Shown here: one piece after another, positions 10,040 through 22,903 of the stretch
Numbering within the stretch: position 1 is the first letter of the stretch
How the letters are laid out: the number at the start of each line of letters is the position of its first letter
NCBI GenBank assembly: GCA_015698045.1
Contig: BLAL01000239.1
Coordinates: 62,001-126,000, forward strand
Reading direction: 5' to 3'
DNA length: 64,000 nucleotides
Origin: Rhizophagus clarus
Lineage: Eukaryota > Glomeromycota > Glomeromycetes > Glomerales > Glomeraceae
Notes under the pieces: generated by a model
Databases searched by the model: none
What the model was told of the DNA's origin: nothing
What the model saw: only the letters and a program-made list of their open reading frames with translations
Translations under genes and position numbers: made by a program

Positions 10040-13025
10040 ATGAGTTTCAAATGCCCCCTTTGTATGCGAATATTCAGTCAACGCTTTGCATATACTCAAC
10101 ACGCCCAAAAATGCTTAAAAAATGTAGAAGTAGAAGTAGAAGAAGATGATGATAATAATGATAGTGAAAAATATAGCAGTGAAATGGATACAAGAAGTAA
10201 TCTAAGTAGTGAATATGAAAATGATAAAGTTGAGGTAATTATGTTATTTCAGATTATTCTTTTTAAAGCTCTCAAGAAAAAGCTCAAATTATACTAACTC
10301 ATTTGGTTTATAATTTTAGGTGGATGATGATAATGATGTACAAAATATGTCATTTGACAGTATTGGAAGTGCAATATCAGAGATGAGCCTTAAAGATAGT
10401 AACTTTGAAAATATATTAGATTCATCTGAAGAGCCTGAAATTTTTGAAGAACCCAAAAATCTCAATACCAAAACTTGCACAGAATTTCCTAATGATGCTT
10501 ATAAAGATCTAATGTTATTAGTAACGAAATATAAAATAAACAATAAAGGTGGTAAAGAAATAATACGTTTTTTTAATAAACATTCAAATCTTACAGAATC
10601 ACCATTACCAAAAAATATCGAACAGGGACGAGCATTTATGAATAATATGAAGTTTTCTAATTTAGAATTTAGTAAAGTTCTTATAACAAAACATGAGGAT
10701 AAAGATTATTTTCTTTATTATCAAAACTTAATACAGTGCATCAAAAATATCTTAACTGTTCCTGACATAACACAAAATTTTGCGCTATCTTACGAAAACT
10801 ATGAGGTAAATAGTAAATATTAGTTAATTCAATAATCTAAATAATATTTATTTTAATTTATTTATATTATTTTATAGTATAATAGAGAAAGTATTTACAG
10901 TGAACAAAACACTGGAAAATAGTGGAAAACTACGCAAGAATCCTTACCTACTGGTTCCAAATTATTATCAATTATTTTATATTCAGATGCAACAACTACA
11001 GATACATTAGGAAAAGTCAATTGCATCCAATATATATTACATTAGGTAATATCCCAATATGGCGTCGTAATAAACAGGATGCAAAGCAACTTTTAGGATA
11101 TTTACCAATTTTAGAAGCTGCAAATAAAGATCTGGTTCGTGATACCTTTCATAAATCTTTACGTCATTTACTAGAACCAATTATTTTATTAAAAGATGGT
11201 ATAGACCTTTTTATAAATAATAAAAATACCTGGTTTTATCCTAGAGTTTCAACTATTATTGCAGATTGGCCGGAGGCTGCAAGTTTTTGTTTAGTTTATA
11301 AATCCTCCAATTCAAACCTTCCATGTCACTCCTGTTTAGTTAAAAGGGAAAATCTTGCAAATATAGACTTATCGGTTAACGATGTAATACTAAGAACTTA
11401 TGATGAAATGCGTAAACATTTTGAAAATGATACACAAAGATCTGTTTGCATAGAATCTGTACATAATTTTTTTTGGGATTTACCGTAAGTATGCAAAAGT
11501 AAAAATAATTATAATAACATATATATATATTAATTATAAATATTTATATTATCAAGGAATATAAATATCTACTTGGCTACTGTTCCTGACAGAATGCATC
11601 ATTTAGATTTAGGATTATTTCATTATCAAATTATCTTCACGTGCGATATCTTAAAATCGCAACATGTTAATGGTAATAAATTAGTTGAAGAAGTAGATCG
11701 CCATCTAGCAGCAATTCCACGTTTTCCCAGCATTAAAATTTTTTCCAATGGACTGCAGTCAATTGCAAGATTAACTGCTAGTGAATATCGAAGTTTGATG
11801 AAAGTCATGATATTTGTTATTGATAATTTATATGATGAAAATAATAACGAAGTAGATAATTTTGTAAATAATAATGATCTTACGAAATTGTACGAATATT
11901 GGAATGAAATGTATATTTTAAGTAAATATGAAGAATTTAGTGAAAGTGACTTGGAGAAATTTAATGTATGTATTAAAATTTTAGTAAAATTGAAAATTTA
12001 AATTAAATAAATTAAATTAACATTTAAATTTTAGGATGCAATACATAGATGGGCCCAGATGTTTGTCAAGGCTTTTAAATTTGTTTCTCCTTCCAATTTG
12101 AAGTTACCTAAATTGCATTCATGGATTTATCATATTATTGATTCAATACGATCTTATGGTGCAATAAATGGCTATACTACAGAAACTTACGAAAGTCTTT
12201 ACAAATATTTCGTTAAAATACCCTACCGAATTAGCAATAAAAAAGGTCGAACCTCAGCTTTTACGAACTGTAAGTATTTGAAAATTTATTTATTGTATAT
12301 ATTTATTATATAACTTAAGATGGAAATTAAATTAATAGATAAAACGTCAAGCAATATCTATTAGAATATCTCAACATTCAGTGAATCTGGCAAAAACACC
12401 TCGCACTTGTAAATTTTCTGCAAGACTCTTTGAATTCTCTTTACAAGATGCAAATACATTTTTTAATGAAAAAAAAGATTCCGTAGACAATAAAATGCAG
12501 ACTGGTTTTGCTAGATTTATAAGTTGTCTGGATTCATATCTAGATTTACTTGATAGTTTCACAATTATTGGTGAAATCTGAATAAACATATACGAATCAG
12601 TAACACTGGAAAATGGTGCCATAATGCGTGTCACAAACAGGTATCATAATAAAGTATGGTTTAGCGACATAGCTATTTCAATGGATTCTGAAGAATCAAA
12701 TGATTATATATCAGACAAAGGACTTTGTTATGGAAAGGTATTTTTCCAATTTATGTAATAATTTATTATAAAAGTATTAATAAATATTTATTATTTATAG
12801 GCCTTATTGTTAGCAGAAGTATTAACAGACCCACCGCTAAATCTCACATTAATTCAATGGTACGATTTTAAATCTAAAAGGAACCCATATTTATATGAAT
12901 GTCCTCACTTAAAATTGATAGAATTATATAACTTTGTAGCTATAGAGTCTATACATGGTGTTGTTCACATAGTACCCCGATTTGATAAACAAAATGAATA
13001 TTTTGTAAATAAATATATTTTTTAG
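10040..13025 (+). pseudogene. Plavaka-family transposase, multi-exon, decayed
   Basis: Exon 1 starts MSFKCPLCMRIFSQRFAY, a C2H2 zinc finger followed by an acidic stretch. Later exons give family-typical blocks: PIYITLGNIPIWRRNKQDAK, the domain around FHKSLRHLLEPIILLKDGID, PCHSCLVKRENL, VPDRMHHLDLGLFHYQI, DAIHRWAQMFVKAFKF and the C-terminus ending VHIVPRFDKQNEYFVNKYI. Introns are 50-90 nt with GT...AG and mostly keep the frame. Damage includes an in-frame TAG after SEQNTGK, a one-base frameshift before SQLHPIYITLG, an out-of-phase junction near 12340 and a TGA after TIIGEI. The product would act in the nucleus on the element's inverted ends. This copy cannot make the full protein. Confidence 0.8.
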
Positions 13026-13215
13026 TCACTTAATATAGGAGTTTTGATTTATTTTAATAAAATTATATCCTTAAAAGAATTTATGGTCACGTTTTGCATA
13101 TCATAAATAAAATGCAGATTTATTTAATTTGTATTGAATTTGTGTTGAATTTGTGTTGCGTAATTTTTTATTTATCACAAGGGGATGATATTTAGTAATT
13201 GTATGTACGATGTAC

Positions 13216-13592
13216 AAGATTTTTTTTATGATTTTTTTAAGAAATGTACACAAAATATTTAATTATTTTTAATTAAATTGATTAAAAAAAATTAATTTTT
13301 TTAAGAAATGTATGCGAAATATTTAAAATTCAATAGAATGTGCTAATAATAAATTGTTTTATTTTTAAATATGATATATTGATATTTATATTTAAAACAA
13401 TTAAACATGTACATGATTTAATTAATATGTTTAATGATGAAAAGTGTAATAAATTAAATTTAATTGAAACGAGAAATAAAATCAAACCAAAGTGGTATTG
13501 TTCAAATTTTATTTAAAGTGACATTTTACGACTTTCTTTCAAATTTTTACTCATCCCAAAATCAAATTATAAAAATCAAATCTAAACTAATA
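13216..13592. other. AT-rich spacer, presumed 5' region of the Myb/SANT gene
   Basis: Very AT-rich DNA with TTTTTTTAAGAAATGTA repeated at about 13230 and 13300. An in-frame upstream extension of the next gene exists from 13464, but it is lysine/asparagine-rich and unlike protein, so I treat it as leader. Confidence 0.3.
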
Positions 13593-16500
13593 ATGCCTCG
13601 CCACACACGTTCACGTCATTCCCACTATAACGTCCATTGGAACTGGGCTATGATGGATGAACTTATTGACATACGCCGAGATAGAAACTGCGCCTACCAC
13701 AATATTAATGGTAAAAGCCGTTATGATTTTTGGGACTCTGTTGCCAATAGGTTCATATGACTAATATCTATAATTTCTTTAAGAAAGAATTTAAATTCAA
13801 GGCAAACGCGGCATAGTAGCCAATATCTTTATTAATTAATATTTAATCGATACAATTTATAATCATAAAAAGAAAACAAAATAAAATAAAACTAACTAAA
13901 AATAAAGCTATATAGTCTCCTAAGTAAAAATAAAGTAATAAAAATTAATCTAAAAAGAATAATCACATTACACTAAATTTCCCTAGATCTTCCCCCTTGA
14001 TATATTCCAACTAAAGTAGAAGCAACTATGCTAACATAATAACGGATAACACGCCCACTATAAAAATCGACATCCCATCCTGCAAAGGCTGTTATTAAGT
14101 AGCACCGTTAGACGACCTGTAAAACCTGACAAATGATTATACCATGGTAATCCCTGAGTCATCGAATTCTTAATCCAATCAATTCTGGAGTCACGTGAAG
14201 CCACGAGTTGGGTCGGAGAAGGCAAGGAGGAGAAAGGCACATATGAAGTGGCAGGCAAATTAGACGGCCGAGGAGTAGTTTTCAATTTAAAAGTAATGTT
14301 CATCACGTCTTCCCATTTACTTTTGTCATAGGTACGCAGATTCCAGATGCGTCGTCTAAGTTTCTGGATAAAATTGTTATGAATCGCAACTACAACCTTC
14401 ATAGCAGATTGCTTAGGAATGGATAACTCTACGAATGAATCGATAAAAATTTTGGGCAAACAACTCCAGATAAGAGCATACGAGGACCAATTAGAAGAGG
14501 AAATAGACCAGCAAGAAAGAGAAGAAAGCTTCCTGATCAGCGGAGTGGAATCCACATTACCCAGATCACCAGTTTCACGGAGCTTGGAGAATAAATGATT
14601 CTGGTAGGATTGAAAAATATGGTGCATAACGGTACAGCGTTTAGAACAGAGAATGAGGTGCATCAGATCTTCGTTACGAAGGCAGCATGAGCGACACGTT
14701 AAAAGGTCAATATAAAGATCTGGGCGTATAATTTTCAACTTCTCCAGGAGAGGCAAGTCATCAAGAAAAAGCTTAAATTTGAAAGTGTAATGTCTTGAAG
14801 CGTGGTGAGCTTGAAAGGAAGCGTCATGAGACGGGGAGTAATTGAGGGTGAACCAGGTGAGATCCCAGTCAACGATATAGTCATCCCAATCAGTCAAACA
14901 AAAGGTGAACTGAAAGCGTTTGAGCGATAAAAGGTCCTTCATATAGGTAGCCTGATAATAAACCTTAAAGAGGCGCCTAGGATTGGATTCACAAACAATG
15001 CCATCATAAACCAGGCGGACGTTATATGAATAGGCGATGAGGGCCTCAGAGAGAGGAAAAGCTTCATCTGACTGGTGCGCAGAGTTAGCGAGAGAGTCGG
15101 CAAAATCATTCCAATAATTGCCATCGTGACCTTTGACTTTAACAGGAAGAACAGACAGTCGTTTCTCGCGAATACAACATTCTATAGAGGCCCAAAGTTC
15201 AAAATTGGTGGTTTTGTAATAGAAACGACTGTTAGTAAAGGTAGAAGAGGTGCAAGAGTGCAAACCATCAATAGCTGCTTGAGAATCTGTGTATAGCGAC
15301 ACAACAGAGTCAGCGAGAGTGACGCTGAGAGCAGCGTAAATTGCAGCGGCTTCAGCTCTAGTGAAGGAAGGCCAATTGCGGATAGTGCCATGTGCGAAGT
15401 AGCAACAGAGTTTAAATATCCGGCATCAGGGATAATCTGGACCCAAGACCAACCCATCGAGACTTCAGGTGAACCTAGGTTTATAAGAGAACCATCGGTA
15501 TAATACCAGTAATGAGAACCTGGCAGAAGAGCAACAGGAGAAGGAAGACCAGACGGGGCACGTAAAGGTGAAAGATCTGCCGGAGCACCATTCACTGCCA
15601 GAAGGGGAGAAGAAAAGTCAGGGGAAATAGATAAATGCGCGTAATATGAAGCCACCATGGTACAAAGATCGGCCCAGGAGTAAGGGGAAACTACTTCCGT
15701 AGTAGACAGTCAAATGCGTTCATTATGCGTAGGAAGAATCAAAGATCTTAAAAGAGAGACCGTGAAGGTACACCTCGGTTCAACAGTGGTGTATTTATTA
15801 GCAGCAGGGAAGGGAACATGAGCATCACAACCTGAGCATGGGTGAAGACGGATAACATCACCAGGAGAGGAAAGGCAATCAGATGTCCAATAAACAATTA
15901 TACAAGTGTCTTTCTTGGGCTGAACGGTAAGCTGTTTGCCGAAAAGAGGAGCAGCATTGCCATCTAATGTAACAAGCCAATGTCTGTTCTTTTGATTAGT
16001 AGTAATACCAGGAACTAAAGAAACACCAGGAACTTCTGTAGGAGAACACACGTAGTGATCGTACAAACGATCGTGCAAGTCAGGGATGGTAGTAGTGGCC
16101 TGAATATCCAGGTACCATTTATGCGGGAGAGAACGACCACGTTTGTCAGCCAATAGAGCAATATAAGCAGTTCGATAGGCGGTCCAGGAAACAAGATGGG
16201 TGCCAGTGGGCGTGATCAATTGCGAAAGATAATACAAATGACGTCTTCGGAAAACTTTAAGGCAAGCCTTAAAAGTTTTAGGACTCATACATGAATATAA
16301 AGGAGTATGGCCAGGTAGAGTAAGATCCGGACATAGAGAAGTGGAGTTAGCATGCTGCAGCCGGAAGGGGGTGGATACCATGGAAGCAAGAGTGCAAGCG
16401 ATATAATCACATTTAAAAACATTCATATTGGACCATAAGGACCAATCAGCCACCACCAAAGGAGAAATAGGTATCAAAAATTGAAATTGAATCAACATTA

Positions 16501-19500
16501 ATCTGTAAACAAATAAACGTTGAATAAAAGAAGTAGTAGAATTAGCCATTAAAAACAAGTTATTAACATGACATTGAACCAAATGAGAAGATAAATTGAT
16601 CAATCCCAAAGCTTGGGAAAGATATAAAATAGGATTGGGAAGAGTTCGAGAGAAGTTAGCCTTCTGCTTGACCAGCGAACGGACGAGTCTTGTAGCAACA
16701 TAACAGTCCTTGTCCGAAAGGTGAGTGACTTGCATACGATATTCAAGCTTAGGGATGAGCACCGTGTTGTAAAGGTAAACGACCTGTTTGGCCGTAAGCT
16801 TAGCTGGGCGAAGAGTAGCGGCGAAGGAATTGCATTCATTAGCAATTTGTTTTTTGACAAAATCCCTAGAGCCATTAATGTTGAACCAGACCCCTAAAAA
16901 CTGAAAAGAAGAGGTAATAGAGATAGGGGTAACAGAAATAGAAGAAGTACTATTCAAAGGGGATAGAGATAAATTAAATTCCACAGGGGAGATAACAGAA
17001 GTGGTAGTAATGGGAAGAGAATTTGATATCAGGACATATTTCTGGTGATTAGCAGAAGTGTTGTTCAGTGCATAAAACTCTTCCGTGATGGTTAGCATAT
17101 GTTCCAGACCAGCTTTGGACGAAGAGATCAGAGTAGAGTCATCCATAAAGACCAGATTATTAATCAAAAGGGCGGAGGACTCAGCAGAAGGCGTTGAAAG
17201 AAGTGATGGAGATCGCAAAATATAAGGATCCAACATCTCTTTCTTTAGTACAGACAAAAGGGGATCAATATATATGACCCAGAGAAGCGGAGAAATCACC
17301 TCCGTCGCCTTGGTCAATACCAATGTGGACCCGGTAAGAAGGAGTATCACCGTGAGCAGTAAAAACGCGATTTGACCAATTCATAAAAAGTGACAAAATG
17401 AGTTTGATAGAAGAAGCGGGTAAGCAGATACGTTCCAAAGCGAATTTCAACATAGCAAGATGAACAGAATCGAAAGGGGACTTGGTACAATTAGCATCAT
17501 GAATAATAGATTCTAAAGTTATAATAGGATCACGGCAAGTTCCTCCAGGTAGGCCAGCAAAATTACCACCAGTGAGAACGTTATGAGCAGCGAGGACAGA
17601 AGATAAACGGTTGTAGTAAAGTTTGACAAAGGATTTCTGTATAACTTCCAAGAGGGTGATAGGACAAGTATTTTGTAGTTAACAACGCCATTCATGCGGT
17701 TTAGGAATAGGAAAAACCATGGCTTGATGCCATAGATCAGGAATGTCAGCAGAAGCAAAATATTTACAGATCAAAATTAAAAGTAGAGCATTGGCGGCAG
17801 GGCCGAGGTGTTTAAGCATTTCGTAAGTGATCATGGAGGGACCCGGGGCTTTGCCATTGGGCATAGAGGAAATAGTGCTTAACCATTCTTCCAAGAAAGG
17901 GGGAGATAGGAGAGAATCATAGATCTCAGGTGAAATTGAGTCCATGGGTGAATACTCAGATCGCCATCTATCAGGTAAAGCAGACAGATGGAGAGGCGGG
18001 GTAGATTTAATTGATACCGCGTTCTGAAAATGGGTGACCACAGCATCAGAAATATCCAAAGGGTCGGTCAATAGCCGAGGAGCGGAAGGATGGTCTATAA
18101 AAACACGGTCCAAAACGATCTTGCGACGGGAACGAGAAAGTGCTGAATTAATAAAAGAAGAAATGTCAGTGTCAAAATTGAGATCACGCTTCTCAATATA
18201 GGATTTAATAGAAAGGTCCTGATATTCTTTTTTTTTCAAAAGGTGTAAACCTCTTAATAAAGAAGAGGAACGAGATAAAGTATCAAAAATATGCTTGAAA
18301 TTGTCTGCCCAACAGGAAGATAAGATAGTGGGTAAGACGGGGATGGTAGAAAAACAAGACTTATAAAGACGAAATATATTTCCCAAGCGAACAAGGTAAA
18401 TCGACCATTTACGGTCATGTGAAGAAGAGAAGGAATGCGGATATTTCTGCAAAAGTCTAATAGAATGAAGAACCCGATTAAGGAAACGATAATTTTGTAT
18501 GAGAGTTTCCAAATCCTTAGGAAGTTTCAGGGTATGATCATTTCTGACCGTGCGTGAAGGCAAAACAGCGGTTGCTCCAGCGATGATAGAGGAGTGTAAG
18601 TATTCACACATCCGGTTGATATGCCAAGAGGCAAAAGTAGTGGGGAGTACATTATAGTTTCGGGCGAAACTATTTTTCAAAATCCGAAACGTTTCGCCCA
18701 AGTTTCGCCCCATATAAGCCGAAACTATCCAAAACTTCCGAAACCCAAATTTGGAAATGAATTTGTAGATCATTTGGGCGAAACCAGTTTCGCCCGAAAC
18801 ACTAGAGTACATTACAAGCAGCATCTATATGGGCAGAGAAGTCATCCCACAGAGCTGGAGAAACAGAGTCTAAAAGAAAAATACGGCGTGTGCGTCGTTT
18901 GAGTTGACAAGCACGGGCCAATTTAATAGAAGAGCGCAGGAAGGAAGAGTCAAAATAAGTGATGATAGGATTGTGATCAGATAAAGAATGATCACAAGCA
19001 TCAGAAATGATAGAAGTAAGCAAAAAGGATTTTAAAAGAGGGCATGACCAAATATAGTCTATGCGAGTAATAGTGTCGGCACGATGAAAGGTACCCAGAG
19101 AGTCAGAGGAATTGACGGGAGTAAAGTCCACATAACCATTGCTCAGAAGGAAATTAAAGAGTCTATGGATACATTTGGAGGCAATTCGCGGCTGGTTAAA
19201 AAATATGGGGTAAAATTAATCTAGATGCATATTAAAATCCCCACAGATAGCGTGGTGGAAGCCTAGTCGCTTAGTGTCTGAAAAGGCATGGATGAGCAAG
19301 TCTATAGTGGAATCGCGTAAGGCTTGATCCGAGGTAGGGGGTATGTAGACTACAAAAATACGCAGTTTAATGTTGCCTTTGAAATACAAGTCAACGGAAA
19401 GCAGGCGTGATGAGTGAGAAGTGTATGTATGGACGTGAGGAGCCAAAGAATTTTCAATGAATAATAAAACGCCACCAGAAGAGCGGACGTGTTGTGAGGT

Positions 19501-22500
19501 GTCCAAAGAGGAAGAAAAAACAATATAGTTAGAGAGGCGTTTCGATAAAAATTGCATTTGCTTGGGATGTAAATGGGTGTCAACAACACCACCAAAGGAG
19601 ATGTGCTTAAGAGAAAGGAGGTTATTCAATTGTTCAATTTTATTTTGAGAATGTACTTTTAGACCATTAATATTAAGGGAAAAAATATTAAAAGAATTGG
19701 AAAGGGGAGGGGGAGAAGAATTAGAAGAAAATAAAGAATCTTGTAGAAAGAGGTCATCTATATTCACGGGGTTAGGAGGATTACGAACGAAGGAATCATA
19801 ATTAAAAGTATTGTCCGTCATTAAAACACAGTGATAAAATCGACGGGGAAAAGAGAAGAGAGGGGGAACAATTATTTAGAAACGGCTGGATTAGCCGAGT
19901 CCAGGGGAGTAGAAGTGTTAATTGATCCAATAAAGCCGCTAATAGAGGCTACGAGCATGTCCATTTTACTTTCAATGGCTGAGTGCTTTTCATTGATAGC
20001 CTGGATTTCAGCATTAACATGTTTCGGGGAGGGGATGGGAGCAGAGCGCGTAATAACAGCTGAGGGTGAAGTGTTAGTGGGAACTACTCGAGACGTCGTA
20101 GGGACGAAATCAGGTAAAAGTGGGTTGAGAGGGCGTGAAGGAGGCATGACATGAGGAGAATCATGCGTAGCAGAGGATTTAGAGATGTCCGGTTGATCAA
20201 TGTTCATGTCAGAAGAGTGTGAGGTGATAGGTGCGGGGGACAAAGGCTGAAGACCAATATGTTGTTTGATACGAGTCATACATTGATCGTTTAGTTCAAG
20301 CGCAGTGATGCGATCGCGTACGTCAGCCATATCTTGCTGTAAAGCCTTTAGCAAGGACAAAATTTCACAGGCATCCTGCTGTGATAAAGAAGAAGGCTTA
20401 TTGTGCGCTGTGGAGTGAGGAGGAGTGCGCAGTGCAGAAGAGAACGAGACTAAACGGTCACGCTTATCATTGGATTTAGAGCGATTACGGTGATTATTGG
20501 GGGTGATAACCTTATTCTGAGCAGAAGAAGATTGTTGGATATGGGAGGGTCGAGAGTTATCAGGACCCTTAGAGCGTGAACGTGAGTAAGAACGTGAGCG
20601 CGAAGGATTTTTGGGGCGAGAAGGCTGTCCAACGTGAAAACGTTCTTTGAGTGCAGCCACAGGGTTTCGATTGCGAGTTCTGCCCCATTGTTGTCAGAGT
20701 GGGCATTGATTAGGAGCACACCCTAATTTACCACATCGATGGCAGAGTTTGTTGGTGTCGTTAGGCAGATTCTATTGTAGAGTGTGACCTTGGTAGCCGA
20801 TGAGTTGTTCCATAGCGGCATCCATAAGTACCTGAGAGGGGAAAGTGATATAGGCCCATCTTTTGGGCTTATAGGAATTGAGGGAAAGGGGGACGTTAAC
20901 AGCTTTAGCACCAAGTTCACGGATAAGGGGAGCTAAATCGATGTCCTTAGTATTGGTGGGCAACTGAATGAGGGTGGCGACAAATGCGCGACGAGAGGAT
21001 TTCTGATCCACCGTGTAATGACACGGGGTAACCCTTAGGCAAGTCGAAAAACAATATACCACCCATTGGGAATCGAACCGGGCGATTGACAATGCAGAAT
21101 CATAGACAATTCGAGCTTGTTGAACTTTAGCATTTTTCCTGGAGTAAACTCGACAGGATGCTATGTTACCGAATTTCTTGAAGTAGGATATGACATTTTC
21201 TTTGCTGAGAAAGAAAGGGATGTCAGTGACTTGAATGGCTCAGAGATCTTCATTACTCCGGAGCTGCCTGGGATCGTGTGCATGAAATACAAGGTCAGGG
21301 AACTGCTGATGGGCAGCACCAACACAAGCATCACGTGCCGCCATAGTTTGGAAGTGAATAACGAGGCGCTTGGAATCGCCAGAACCAGTCATACGTGCTT
21401 TACCGGTGTACGATTCATACATTTCCAAAAAGGTGTTGTTAACTGCATCGATTAATGCCTTATTTGTTGGGAAGTTTTTTAGAGTTTCAGGGGCCGAGTT
21501 AGGAGCGGCCGCAGCTTGGTAATCATTTCTATCAAAGGAAAAGGTTGGAGTTGGGATAGGTAATTGATCGACAGGTGAATCATCAGCGGTAGCCTTATCA
21601 GGCGACGCGTTAGGAGGGGATGCAGAAGTCGTCGTTCTGGTATGCATGGACGCGTTGAGGCTATTAGACGTGTCTTTGTTTGGCGCAGAGGAGGAGGCTG
21701 CAGCACTATTCAGGGGAGAGGAGAGAGAAGTTGAAGCAGTATTATTTTCTTTAGGAGGAGAAGAGGGACCTTCTACTTCAACGTCAGCCACTGCGCTGGC
21801 GACAAAGTCTTCATCCATAGTGTTTTCGGAGAGAGTTTTAGTGCGTTTCTGCTGAGCGGTGCTTTCACCGTCAGAGCTGGAGTTGTCTGAGTTATTATTA
21901 TTATTTCTTTTATTATAACGGTGGGCCCTTCTACTGTTGGTATTAGGGAAACCGCCGCCTCATCGAGCAACATTTTGAGAGGTGCGCGAGGACATTTTAG
22001 ATAGGAAAACTATAAGTTTATTTGATAAGTTTGTCTTGAAAAAAAATGGACAGAGTGATCAGCGGAAAAAGGTGCGCAGAGAATTTAAATTCAAATTAAC
22101 CAATCCATTTAATTGAATCAGAATAAATAGAATATTTCGAACGAGGGTTTCTGGGCAACAGTGCAGCCAAAAGTGGAGGAACCTCGTCAGGGATTACCAT
22201 GTAAGTAAATAAATAAAATTACATTCATATAAATTAAATGTATTTATCGAATATTCAACTGATTTTGATATTTAGAACTATGTCCTTTATCGTAATGGTA
22301 ACCCTGGGCGGCGGCTGTGGACGCGTACCGGCCAAAGATATTATCGCGAATTTAGAACGAGATTTTGGGAGAGGCTGGGTAATTATACTATAATAAAATT
22401 TATAATTAATATTTACGTTCATGTTTTAAATTTGATAAATTTGATCAATTTTAGTCACGCGTGATGATCGTAGAAGAAGGAGAAGCTTACCTACGTATCG

Positions 22501-22510
22501 TAGAAGATAA
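13593..22510 (+). CDS. Myb/SANT-like (trihelix-type) small DNA-binding protein, four exons, LINE in intron 1
   Basis: Exons 13593-13750, 22131-22200, 22276-22378 and 22455-22510 join in phase with GT...AG junctions to give 128 residues without a stop. The protein starts MPRHTRSRHSHYNVHWNWAM and has the tryptophan/basic pattern of a Myb/SANT-like domain: ELIDIRRDRN, SRYDFWDSVANR, SGQQCSQKWRNLVRDY, then NGNPGRRLW, and a basic tail RDDRRRRRSLPTYRRR. Such domains bind DNA and occur in host regulators and in Harbinger accessory proteins; no Harbinger ends were found around it. Intron 1 contains the full 8.3-kb LINE in opposite orientation and would be 8380 nt long; without the LINE it would be about 86 nt, normal here. 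The start was chosen because the residues upstream are low-complexity. Confidence 0.7.
14058..19821 (-). pseudogene. LINE ORF2: endonuclease, reverse transcriptase, RNase H
   Basis: From the ATG at 19821: an APE-type endonuclease (FNIFSLNINGLKVHSQNK, HAICGDFNMHLD, RIDYIWSCPLL, DHNPIITYFD); reverse transcriptase blocks NGKAPGPSMITYEMLKH, VFPIPKPHEW, ITLLEVIQKSF, GLPGGTCRDPI, GIDQGD and ISPLLWVIYIDPLL, then LVFMDDSTLI, the FMDD form of the catalytic YxDD; and an RNase H part with YYTDGSL, LYTDSQAAIDG and KGHDGNYWNDFADSLA. A Cys/His cluster (LLTCRSCCLRNEDLMHLILC) lies near the C-terminus. The frame is broken by stops after NMHLD and HEWRC, by a frameshift at GIDQGD and further shifts around 15.2-15.7 kb, and by the MITE at 18655-18804. 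It would nick target DNA and reverse-transcribe LINE RNA; this copy cannot. Confidence 0.85.
18655..18804. mobile_element. 150-bp MITE with TAGTTTCGGGCGAAACT ends, inserted in the LINE endonuclease-RT linker
   Basis: The ends TAGTTTCGGGCGAAACT and AGTTTCGCCCGAAACACTA are inverted copies, and the repeat GAGTACATTA flanks both (18645-18654 and 18805-18814). Removing the insert restores the LINE reading DAACNVLPTTFASWH, which proves the insertion. An 8- to 10-bp duplication and TAGTG-type ends point to hAT. The terminal TTTCGGGCGAAA motif is itself palindromic and occurs four times in varied form in 150 bp. Confidence 0.85.
19872..21995 (-). pseudogene. LINE ORF1 with RRM-like domain, CCHC-like knuckle and coiled coil
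   Basis: Starts MSSRTSQNVAR. An Asn/Ser/Pro-rich N-terminus leads to a domain at TNKALIDAVNNTFLEMYES, then an RRM-like fold (IQVTDIPFFLSKENVISYF, FGNIASCRVYSRK). A second possible RNA-binding segment (APLIRELGAKAVNVPL, PKRWAYITFPSQ) precedes a zinc knuckle CHRCGKLGCAPNQC and a region rich in Arg-Ser dipeptides (RSRSYSRSRSK). The C-terminal third is predicted helical (EILSLLKALQQDMADVRDRI). Such proteins bind LINE RNA and aid target-primed reverse transcription. In-frame stops occur at codon 12, after LRSNEDL, after GHTLQ and after the knuckle. The stop of ORF1 is 50 nt before the ATG of ORF2. Confidence 0.8.
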
Positions 22511-22903
22511 TTATTTTTATTTTTTTATTATTTATTAAGTGAGAAGCTAGGCCCAGTCCGTACTAAATATTGGCTGGAGACTCACGTTTTTTTTGGGCTG
22601 TGACTGATACTGACGTCCACGCCGTACAGCCTGGGTACTATTTTATAAAATAGTAGCGAACAAGTATCAAATGTGTATTTTTTTATTAAGTTATAATAAA
22701 AATTAAAATTTACTTTAATTTTAACATAAAAATTGTAAATAATAAAAAATTCGTAAATAAAAATAAATTTGTTTTCCCAAACTTAAAAAAAAAGGTGTTT
22801 ATATAAAAGAAAAGGTGTTTATATTATTTTTGATTATTCAATAGTATCACATGCCCCTTGTATACGTTCTACTACATACGCAGCTTTAACGATCGAATAG
22901 TAA
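22511..22903. other. 3' flank of the Myb/SANT gene, no gene seen
   Basis: A GC-richer patch at 22545-22645 contains CTATTTTATAAAATAG (a perfect palindrome), then AT-rich DNA up to the satellite. The patch may be 3' untranslated sequence. Confidence 0.25.

Larger units (their letters stand above)
7190..13215. mobile_element. Plavaka-type DNA transposon, about 6 kb
   Basis: Inverted ends: the stretch around 7183-7290 (TGTACATCG...ACAATTACTAAATATCATCC...AACACAAATTCAACACAAA) recurs in reverse at about 13120-13225 with few differences. The exact outer borders and target duplication could not be fixed. Inside lie a plus-strand transposase gene (10040-13025) and a minus-strand multi-exon gene (7492-8891), with a small MITE between them. 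Plavaka elements belong to the CACTA-like group known from fungi. The transposase is decayed, so this copy is not autonomous. Confidence 0.7.
13801..22079 (-). mobile_element. full-length LINE with APE endonuclease, RT and RNase H, 8.28 kb
   Basis: A 15-bp target duplication (AGAATTTAAATTCAA) flanks the element at 13786-13800 and 22080-22094, fixing both borders. On the minus strand it has an 85-nt leader, ORF1 (21995-19872), ORF2 (19821-14058) and a 3' tail of about 260 nt without poly(A). ORF2 has an N-terminal endonuclease, a central reverse transcriptase and a C-terminal RNase H, the order of the I/Tad group of LINEs. Stops and frameshifts show it is dead, but the intact length and duplication suggest moderate age. 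It lies in an intron of the Myb/SANT-like gene. Confidence 0.9.

Noticed and set aside
21646-21855. Plus-strand ORF with acidic alanine-rich product
   Set aside because: It mirrors the minus-strand LINE ORF1, which has recognisable domains.
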